Source: Kordia jejudonensis | GTDB lineage: Bacteria; Bacteroidota; Bacteroidia; Flavobacteriales; Flavobacteriaceae | DNA length: 64,000 nt | Direction of reading: 5' to 3' | Assembly: GCF_001005315.1 (NCBI RefSeq) | Contig: NZ_LBMG01000002.1 | Span: forward strand, 124,001-188,000 | Shown: positions 1 through 5,452 of the stretch, in pieces | Layout: every line of letters starts with the position of its first letter | How positions within the stretch are numbered: the first letter of the stretch is position 1 | The notes under the pieces: generated by a model | Told to the model about the DNA's origin: nothing | Database searches by the model: none | What the model saw: the letters and a program-made list of their open reading frames with translations, nothing else | Translations under genes and position numbers: made by a program

Positions 1-1
1 T

Positions 2-238
2 TTGAAACAAACAGCATCGATTTATGGGTTAACATTTTTAGAAGCTGGTGGATCATTTAATTCGTTTAAAGAATATAGTCCGTTTGAATTAAATCGCTCA
101 GCTGGAGCAGGATTGCGTATATTTATGCCAGCATTCGGATTATTAGGTATTGATTTTGGATACGGATTTGACCCAATTCCAGGAACAACACAACGAAATG
201 GATGGGAAACACATTTCATAATCGGGCAGCAATTTTAA
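2..238 (+). CDS. bamA: BamA-type outer membrane assembly protein, C-terminal fragment
   Basis: This is the last 78 residues of a protein whose start lies before the window; the frame is open to the first base, so the TTG at 2-4 is just an internal codon. What remains looks like the final strands of an outer membrane beta-barrel: alternating aromatic and small residues (FGLLGIDFGYGFD) and a C-terminal Phe (IIGQQF), the usual Bam recognition signal. The two OmpH/Skp-like genes that follow are the classic downstream neighbours of bamA, which is the main reason for this assignment. BamA inserts outer membrane proteins. Another 16-strand barrel of the Omp85 family cannot be excluded from the fragment alone. 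Confidence 0.72.
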   Translation: MKQTASIYGLTFLEAGGSFNSFKEYSPFELNRSAGAGLRIFMPAFGLLGIDFGYGFDPIPGTTQRNGWETHFIIGQQF

Positions 239-287
239 GCCATTTTTATTTTTGGCACGATATTTTCTATTAACAAACCGACACAGT

Positions 288-1178
288 ATGAAAACTAAAG
301 TTCTTTTATTATTAACAATGCTTTTTGCACTATCATCACAAGCACAAAAACGTGTAAATGGTGCAAGAGTTGGCTACATCGATATGGAGTACATTTTAGA
401 AAATGTAACTGCGTATAAAGAAGCAAATACACAGCTTGAAGCAAAAGCGCAACGCTGGAAAGCTGAAATGCAAAAAAAGCAAGGTGAGATTGATCAAATG
501 AAAAAAAATCTCAGCGCCGAGCGTGTATTACTCACAAAAGAATTGGTAGATGAGCGTGAAGAAGAAATTCAACTATTAGCAGAAGAATTAGAAAAATACC
601 AACAAGATCGTTTTGGTCCTAATGGTAGCTTAATGATTCAACGTCAGAATTTGGTAAAACCAATTCAAGACCAAGTATTAAACGCGGTTCAAGACATTGC
701 TAAGAAAAGAAGATATGATTTTGTATTTGACAAGTCAGCAGATGTTGTAATGCTCTATTCTTCAAAGAAATTTGATATTAGCGATCTTGTATTAAGAACG
801 ATTAATAGAGATGTAAAACGAGAAGGAAGAGCAGCCAAACTCAAAAAGCAAAGTGAAAAAACGAAGTTTGATGATACGGAGAAAGAAGTAGATCCTGAAG
901 TAGAAGCAAAAAAGCAAGCAGTTGCCGATAAGAAAGCGGAACGTCAAAAACTACTCGATGAGCGAAAGCAAAAACGTTTGGAAGATCGTGAAGCGAAGAA
1001 AAAAGCATACGAAGAAAAGCGTAAAAAATTAATCGCTGATCGTGAAGCAAAGAAAAAAGCAGCTGAAGAAAAACGAAAAAAACGCGCTGAAGAAAAAAAG
1101 AAGAAAGAAGAAGAACGCGAGCAGCAGAAAGAAGAAAATGAAAATGAAGGCAGCGGCGGCGCAGGAAATGGAAAATAA
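288..1178 (+). CDS. OmpH/Skp-family periplasmic chaperone with long charged tail
   Basis: Periplasmic chaperone of the OmpH/Skp family, expected to escort unfolded outer membrane proteins to the Bam machine encoded just upstream. I place the start at the ATG at 288, which opens a clean signal peptide (MKTKVLLLLTMLFALSSQAQ); an upstream in-frame TTG at 252 would put a charged stretch in front of it. The conserved OmpH opening (RVGYIDMEYILENV) follows, then a long coiled coil and the QNLVKPIQDQVLNAVQDIAKK and YDFVFDKSADV segments. After about residue 190 there is a C-terminal extension of roughly 100 residues, almost all Lys, Glu, Arg and Ala, ending in a Gly-rich tip. Ordinary OmpH proteins are about 170 residues, so the tail is the odd part. 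Confidence 0.88.
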   Translation: MKTKVLLLLTMLFALSSQAQKRVNGARVGYIDMEYILENVTAYKEANTQLEAKAQRWKAEMQKKQGEIDQMKKNLSAERVLLTKELVDEREEEIQLLAEELEKYQQDRFGPNGSLMIQRQNLVKPIQDQVLNAVQDIAKKRRYDFVFDKSADVVMLYSSKKFDISDLVLRTINRDVKREGRAAKLKKQSEKTKFDDTEKEVDPEVEAKKQAVADKKAERQKLLDERKQKRLEDREAKKKAYEEKRKKLIADREAKKKAAEEKRKKRAEEKKKKEEEREQQKEENENEGSGGAGNGK

Positions 1179-1222
1179 CAAAAATTAAATATAAATAACA
1201 CTTAAAGTAAATAATTGAAATC

Positions 1223-1732
1223 ATGAAACAAATGAAAAAGCTAATAGCTATTGCAGTCTTATTTTTTGGAGTAGTAAGTTTTACAAATGCACAAACTAAA
1301 GTTGCCCATATTGATACGCAAAAATTAATTAGTGCAATGCCAGAAATGAAAGCTGCTAAGACAGAATTCGACAAGTTACAACAATCATTAGGAGCAGATA
1401 TTGAAGCGTCAATTACAGAGTACAGAAACAAATTAACTCAATATACAAACGAAGCGCCTACAAAAACTGATGCTGAAAATGCTAGTAGAAAGCAAGAATT
1501 GGCTGAACTAGAAGCACGTATACAAGAAGCAAGAGCTGCTGCTGACAAAACAACACAGCAAAAGTATATTGATCTTACAAAGCCTATTCAAGAAAGAGCT
1601 TTGGCTGCAATTCAAAAAGTTGCCAAAAGTCTTGGTTATGCTTACGTTTTAGATGCAACTGCTGGTTCAGGATTACTTCTTGCAGATGGAAAAGACTTGA
1701 TGGCAGAGGTTAAAAAAGAATTAGGCATTTAA
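1223..1732 (+). CDS. OmpH/Skp-family periplasmic chaperone
   Basis: Second OmpH/Skp-type chaperone, 169 residues, the normal family length. It has a signal peptide (to about residue 23, ending NAQ), the conserved start of the mature protein (KVAHIDTQKLISAMPEM), a central alpha-helical coiled coil, and the C-terminal block with IQERALAAIQKVAKSLGYAYVLDA. It lies 44 bases after the longer paralogue and probably shares its transcript with bamA. Tandem ompH genes after bamA are common in Flavobacteriia. The protein likely trimerises around unfolded outer membrane clients in the periplasm; trimerisation and client role come from the family, not from this sequence. Confidence 0.92.
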   Translation: MKQMKKLIAIAVLFFGVVSFTNAQTKVAHIDTQKLISAMPEMKAAKTEFDKLQQSLGADIEASITEYRNKLTQYTNEAPTKTDAENASRKQELAELEARIQEARAAADKTTQQKYIDLTKPIQERALAAIQKVAKSLGYAYVLDATAGSGLLLADGKDLMAEVKKELGI

Positions 1733-1819
1733 TTGCAAAAAACTCAAAAAAATTCATAATAATTTATACTATTTCTTGTAAAAATATGTTATTTTAGAAC
1801 TAACATTAAAATATATATT

Positions 1820-2047
1820 ATGAAGAAAAAAAGTTTAAAAAATTTAGGATTAAAAAAAGAGTCAATCTCTAATTTAAGTAATACTGTTACTGGTGGAGAA
1901 AGAGGAGGAGAAAGTACAAACATGTTTTGTCCTACTACATATTGTAGTCAATTCACTTCTTGTGACTTCTGCCCAACATCAGTATGTGACACGCAAGTTA
2001 CATGCCCAACATGGGTTACTTGTGACTGTCCTGTTCTAACTGAATAA
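1820..2047 (+). CDS. Cys-rich RiPP precursor, class I lanthipeptide-like
   Basis: A 75-residue peptide with a leader-core layout. The Lys-rich leader (MKKKSLKNLGLKKESISNLS) fits the L-x-L-x-K-x-x-I-x-x-L pattern of Bacteroidota class I lanthipeptide leaders and is followed by TVTGG, a plausible double-glycine cleavage site. The core, from about residue 34, is made of Cys, Thr, Ser and Pro: FCPTTYC, CPTSVC, CPTWVTC, with nine Cys spaced mostly five or six apart. Such a core suits Thr/Ser dehydration and thioether rings, but no LanB, LanC or transporter gene occurs in this window, so any enzymes act from elsewhere. A terminator follows. The A-rich leader TAACATTAAAA sits just before the ATG. 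An unmodified metal-binding peptide is the alternative. Confidence 0.75.
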   Translation: MKKKSLKNLGLKKESISNLSNTVTGGERGGESTNMFCPTTYCSQFTSCDFCPTSVCDTQVTCPTWVTCDCPVLTE

Positions 2048-2070
2048 AACAGAGAATAAAGTAAATGGAA

Positions 2071-2096
2071 AAGCCGCCTATTGAGCGGCTTTTTTA
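2071..2096 (+). terminator. Rho-independent terminator after the first Cys-rich peptide gene
   Basis: A seven-base stem AAGCCGC/GCGGCTT with a seven-base loop (CTATTGA) is followed by six T. It lies 24 bases after the stop codon at 2047 and ends that transcript. Confidence 0.88.
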
Positions 2097-2116
2097 TTGG
2101 AAACATTTAGATAACT

Positions 2117-2153
2117 AAAAAATGCTGCTTGAAAATTTTCAGACAGCATTTTT
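2117..2153 (-). terminator. Hairpin terminator after the second Cys-rich peptide gene
   Basis: The arms AAAATGCTG (2119-2127) and CAGCATTTT (2144-2152) are perfectly complementary, and the loop itself holds a perfect 12-base palindrome, TGAAAATTTTCA (2130-2141), so one long hairpin with small bulges can form. On the minus strand it is followed by a T-run, which suits termination of the gene at 2180-2413. It stands back to back with the terminator at 2071-2096. Confidence 0.75.
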
Positions 2154-2179
2154 AGTTTTCCCTCATATCATTTTAATGA

Positions 2180-2413
2180 CTAACATCCACCATGACATGT
2201 GCGGCAATGTAACGGATCACTTAGTGGATGATTATTTGTCAAACAATTATTGGTACCACAAGCGGCAGTGCCACAATTATAGGTTCCGCAGTTATTCGTT
2301 CCACAATTTCTAGTAGGACAATAAAAGGTAATGTAACCACCTTTGATGTCGCCTAAGTTGGATACATTTGTTTTCCCTAAAAGCAGTTTACCAGTCAATT
2401 TCTTTTTTTTCAT
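2180..2413 (-). CDS. Cys-rich RiPP precursor with CGTxN repeats
   Basis: A 77-residue peptide that converges on its relative at 1820-2047. The leader (MKKKKLTGKLLLGKTNVSNL) again shows the L-x-L-x-K-x-x-[IV]-x-x-L pattern and is followed by DIKGG, a possible double-glycine site. The core opens YCPTRNC, matching FCPTTYC in the other peptide, then repeats a pentapeptide: CGTNN, CGTYN, CGTAA, CGTNN, CLTNN. It ends HCRTCHGGC. Nine Cys in total, each in the repeat followed two residues later by a Thr. Five 15-base units in the DNA encode the repeat. A TATATTTG element at 2445-2452 (minus) could be the promoter -7 box, but no clear TTG box lies at the right distance. The modification enzymes are not nearby. 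Confidence 0.75.
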   Translation of the reverse strand: MKKKKLTGKLLLGKTNVSNLGDIKGGYITFYCPTRNCGTNNCGTYNCGTAACGTNNCLTNNHPLSDPLHCRTCHGGC

Positions 2414-2580
2414 AATACATATGTTAAATGTTAATAGTATTTCAAATATAATTGAGAACTATACTGTTTATATCCTACATTTTGTACGATTTTTACCATA
2501 CATAAATCTTCTCCTACTAAAACAGACACATTCCTATATTTATTCGTATTCTTTTTTTTCTTTTCCCTATTTTTACAACT

Positions 2581-3360
2581 ATGAGTAATTCTCCTATTGG
2601 CATATTCGATTCTGGCATTGGCGGCACTTCTATTTGGAAAGAAATTCACAAGTTGCTTCCCAATGAAAACACTATTTATTTAGCAGATAGTGTACATGCA
2701 CCATACGGACCAAAAGGAAAAAAGAGAATTACAGAATTAAGTATAAAAAATACTGAGTTATTATTAGCCAACAACTGTAAACTTATCGTAGTGGCCTGCA
2801 ATACCGCAACGACAAATGCTATAAAACAACTTAGAAATACGTATGATGTTCCTTTTATAGGAATTGAACCGGCCATTAAACCTGCCGCTTTACAAACGAA
2901 ATCCAACGCGATTGGTATTTTAGCAACAAAAGGCACACTATCAAGCGAATTGTTTCACAGAACGTCTGATTTGTACACAAACGGCATTAATGTGATAGAG
3001 CAAGTCGGGGAAGGATTAGTGCCACTGATTGAAAACGGGCAAATAGCATCTCCAGAAATGGAAAATCTATTAAAAGAATATCTGCAACCTATGCTAGACG
3101 CAAAAATTGACTATTTAGTTTTAGGATGCAGTCACTATCCGTATTTAATTCCTACGTTAAAAACAGTACTTCCTAAGCATGTAAAAATTATAGATTCAGG
3201 CATCGCTGTAGCGCGACAAACAAAAGCTGTTTTGGATAGACATAACTTACGAAATGCTTCTCAAGAAAACGGAAATTGTACTTTTTACAGCAATGGAAAT
3301 CCAGATATTTTGAATGATATTCTTCAGAACAAATATCCTGTACTAAAACTCGATTTTTAA
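2581..3360 (+). CDS. murI: glutamate racemase
   Basis: Glutamate racemase turns L-glutamate into D-glutamate for peptidoglycan in the cytoplasm, without a cofactor. The 259-residue length is typical. The two catalytic cysteines are in their conserved settings, VACNTATTNA (Cys73) and LGCSHYPYL (Cys183), and the N-terminal FDSGIGG carries the conserved Asp10 and Ser11. The APYGPKG loop is also present. In related genomes murI often follows bamA and the ompH genes, as here, apart from the inserted Cys-rich peptide genes. Its stop codon overlaps the stop of the convergent gene at 3357-3872. Confidence 0.96.
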   Translation: MSNSPIGIFDSGIGGTSIWKEIHKLLPNENTIYLADSVHAPYGPKGKKRITELSIKNTELLLANNCKLIVVACNTATTNAIKQLRNTYDVPFIGIEPAIKPAALQTKSNAIGILATKGTLSSELFHRTSDLYTNGINVIEQVGEGLVPLIENGQIASPEMENLLKEYLQPMLDAKIDYLVLGCSHYPYLIPTLKTVLPKHVKIIDSGIAVARQTKAVLDRHNLRNASQENGNCTFYSNGNPDILNDILQNKYPVLKLDF

Positions 3361-3872
3361 TCTTCTTTAAACCAACTTGAATAATGGACATAATTGTCTG
3401 CAATCCGATTGATCTCGCCAGAAATTAATTCGTCACTAATATCTTTTACCTTCTTTGCAGGAACTCCAGCATAAATGCTACCAGAAGCTACATGCGTATT
3501 TTTAGTCACTACTGCTCCAGCTGCAATAATACTGTTACTTTCTATCACGCAATCGTCCATTACAATACTTCCCATTCCGATCAGTACATTGTCATGAATT
3601 GTACAACCGTGAACAATAGCATTATGGCCAATAGAAACATTATTCCCAATCGTTGTGGGCGATTTTTGATACGTTGCATGAATGACAGCACCATCTTGCA
3701 CATTGACCTTATTGCCCATTTTTATAAAATGAACATCGCCGCGTAGGACTGCATTGAACCAAATACTACATTGATTTCCCATAGTTACTTCTCCGAAAAT
3801 TGTAGCATTTTCAGCAATAAAACAATCGTTTCCAATTTGTGGATGTTTTCCGTTGACAGGTTTTATAATCAT
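3357..3872 (-). CDS. gamma-carbonic anhydrase family hexapeptide-repeat protein
   Basis: A 171-residue left-handed beta-helix protein built of hexapeptide repeats (IGNDCF, VTMGNQ, IGNNVS, VLIGMG and others), expected to be a cytoplasmic trimer. The residues that matter in gamma-carbonic anhydrases are in place: Arg44 and Asp46 (LRGDVHF), Gln59 (NVQDG), and the three metal-binding His65, His83 and His88 (IHAT, IGHNAIVHG). The acidic loop with the proton-shuttle Glu of the archaeal Cam enzyme is not evident, as in most YrdA/PaaY-type relatives, so CO2 hydration is likely but unproven. The region before its ATG is a 504-base octamer array with no recognisable promoter, so transcription may come by read-through from the regulator gene at 4721-5452. 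Confidence 0.88.
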   Translation of the reverse strand: MIIKPVNGKHPQIGNDCFIAENATIFGEVTMGNQCSIWFNAVLRGDVHFIKMGNKVNVQDGAVIHATYQKSPTTIGNNVSIGHNAIVHGCTIHDNVLIGMGSIVMDDCVIESNSIIAAGAVVTKNTHVASGSIYAGVPAKKVKDISDELISGEINRIADNYVHYSSWFKED

Positions 3873-3882
3873 GGGGTTTGGG

Positions 3883-4386
3883 TTTAGTTGTTTAGTTGTT
3901 TAGTTGTTTAGTTGTTTAGTTGTTTAGTTGTTTAGTTGTTTAGTTGTTTAGTTGTTTAGTTGTTTAGTTGTTTAGTTGTTTAGTTGTTTAGTTGTTTAGT
4001 TGTTTAGTTGTTTAGTTGTTTAGTTGTTTAGTTGTTTAGTTGTTTAGTTGTTTAGTTGTTTAGTTGTTTAGTTGTTTAGTTGTTTAGTTGTTTAGTTGTT
4101 TAGTTGTTTAGTTGTTTAGTTGTTTAGTTGTTTAGTTGTTTAGTTGTTTAGTTGTTTAGTTGTTTAGTTGTTTAGTTGTTTAGTTGTTTAGTTGTTTAGT
4201 TGTTTAGTTGTTTAGTTGTTTAGTTGTTTAGTTGTTTAGTTGTTTAGTTGTTTAGTTGTTTAGTTGTTTAGTTGTTTAGTTGTTTAGTTGTTTAGTTGTT
4301 TAGTTGTTTAGTTGTTTAGTTGTTTAGTTGTTTAGTTGTTTAGTTGTTTAGTTGTTTAGTTGTTTAGTTGTTTAGTTGTTTAGTTG
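3883..4386 (+). repeat. 63 perfect copies of the octamer TTTAGTTG
   Basis: The unit TTTAGTTG repeats without a visible interruption for 504 bases, exactly 63 copies as given. The array starts ten bases upstream of the start codon of the gamma-carbonic-anhydrase-like gene, so it fills the place where its promoter and leader should be. Reading on the minus strand it is CAACTAAA. Eight is not a multiple of three and the unit gives no long open frame. Perfect identity implies recent expansion by slippage, and copy number may differ between cells or assemblies. Confidence 0.97.
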
Positions 4387-4445
4387 AAACTAATACTTTT
4401 ACATTTAAAATTTAATATTTTTTGTCACGAATTCACGAATGATGT

Positions 4446-4526
4446 TCTTGGGTCTTGGGTCTTGGGTCTTGGGTCTTGGGTCTTGGGTCTTGGGTCTTGG
4501 GTCTTGGGTCTTGGGTCTTGGGTCTT
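4446..4526 (+). repeat. 11.6 copies of the heptamer TCTTGGG
   Basis: A perfect heptamer array with eleven GGG tracts, each separated by four bases. That spacing meets the G3+N1-7 rule for G-quadruplexes on the plus strand. For the minus-strand LytTR gene upstream in transcription, the G-rich strand is the template. Confidence 0.95.
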
Positions 4527-4580
4527 AAAAAGTAGCTTTTTTACATTTATAATTCAGCATTCAACATTTATAATTTCAAA

Positions 4581-4666
4581 ATTCGTTATTCGTTATTCTT
4601 TGTTCTTTGATCTTTGATCTTTGTTTATTCGTTGAGTTGAGGAGTTGAGTTGAGTTGAGTTGAGTT
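4581..4666 (+). repeat. Mosaic of short arrays: TTATTCG, WTCTTTG and GAGTT
   Basis: Three short arrays follow each other: two copies and a bit of TTATTCG (4581-4598), four copies of [AT]TCTTTG (4596-4623), and five of GAGTT (4642-4666). The TTATTCG unit recurs almost six times at 47900-47940 beside another gene, so the same repeat family is used at separate loci. Confidence 0.85.
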
Positions 4667-4720
4667 GAAACTCATATTTTTTCATTCAACATATAAAATT
4701 TAACATTTACAATTCATACA

Positions 4721-5452
4721 CTATTTAAAATACGACAATAAATTTGCCTTTTTCGTGGCAGAAACCATAACTTCTTTTCCATTGCTTAATACTACACTTC
4801 CGCCTTTTCCTTTTTTATATTTTACAACTGCATTTACATTGACCAAGTATGATTTATGAATCCGAGCAAAAGGATATTGACTCAATGCTTCTTCAAAATA
4901 CTTTAGCGTTTTACTTACTACAATTCTGGAGTTGTTAATGTATATTTCTGTGTAATTGTCATCTGCTTTGCAATACATAATATCAGCCACATTCAACACT
5001 TCAAAACCATCTTGTTGTGGAATGGTAATTTTTCCATTGATCGTATCAATCTTGGGAGAAAGAACGGTATCTGACAAACTATCTTCTTTGGTTTTTATTG
5101 CCATGACATGATCTACCGCTTTGATAAGTTCGTCAATCGAAATTGGCTTTAATAAGTAATACGAAGCATGACTGTTTAGCGCTTCAATCGCATAATGATC
5201 GTACGCCGTAACAAAAATAGTTTCAAACGAACGATCGCCTACTTTTTCCAACAAATCAAAAGCATTTCCGAAAGGCATTTCTACATCTAAAAAAACCAAA
5301 TCTAACTCGTGATTTCGAATGAGCACCAATGCATCTTCAATATTTGATGCTTCGCCTACAATTTGAATATTTGGACAATATTTGCCAACATATTTTTTAA
5401 GGATTTCTCTACTAATTTCTTCGTCTTCAACAATTATTGTTTGCAGTTGCAT
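4721..5452 (-). CDS. LytTR-family response regulator
   Basis: A 243-residue cytoplasmic response regulator. The receiver domain (about 1-120) has the acidic pocket VEDEE (Asp10, Glu11), the phospho-acceptor Asp56 in VFLDVEMP, and the conserved Lys in LLKPIS. The C-terminal half (about 140-243) is a LytTR DNA-binding domain, with the typical DIMYCKADDNYTEIY and FARIHKSYLVNV segments. Its ATG directly abuts the stop codon of the sensor kinase upstream (TAAATG), so the pair is almost surely translated together and works as a two-component system. Targets cannot be read from the sequence. A repeat block follows the gene instead of a clear terminator. Confidence 0.95.
   Translation of the reverse strand: MQLQTIIVEDEEISREILKKYVGKYCPNIQIVGEASNIEDALVLIRNHELDLVFLDVEMPFGNAFDLLEKVGDRSFETIFVTAYDHYAIEALNSHASYYLLKPISIDELIKAVDHVMAIKTKEDSLSDTVLSPKIDTINGKITIPQQDGFEVLNVADIMYCKADDNYTEIYINNSRIVVSKTLKYFEEALSQYPFARIHKSYLVNVNAVVKYKKGKGGSVVLSNGKEVMVSATKKANLLSYFK

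Larger units (their letters stand above)
3873..4720. other. Gene-free repeat block
   Basis: These 848 bases hold no credible gene. In order they contain an octamer array (3883-4386), an AT-rich spacer with CTTTTACATT, a heptamer array (4446-4526), a second AT-rich spacer with the 18-mer CATTCAACATTTATAATT (4558-4575), short heptamer and pentamer arrays (4581-4666), and a third AT-rich spacer up to the stop codon of the LytTR gene. I saw no TAnnTTTG promoter on the minus strand and no classic terminator. Confidence 0.85.

Noticed and set aside
252-287. TTG at 252 as the start of the first OmpH-like gene
   Set aside because: It would place charged residues before a clean signal peptide; the ATG at 288 fits the family.
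841-1431. 196-residue open frame on the minus strand
   Set aside because: It is the antisense of the Lys/Glu-rich tail of the OmpH-like gene and the next gene; the Phe/Leu/Arg-rich product is an artefact of that composition.
3883-4386. Array mistaken for a CRISPR
   Set aside because: The octamers are contiguous, with no spacers and no cas genes nearby; it is a plain tandem repeat.
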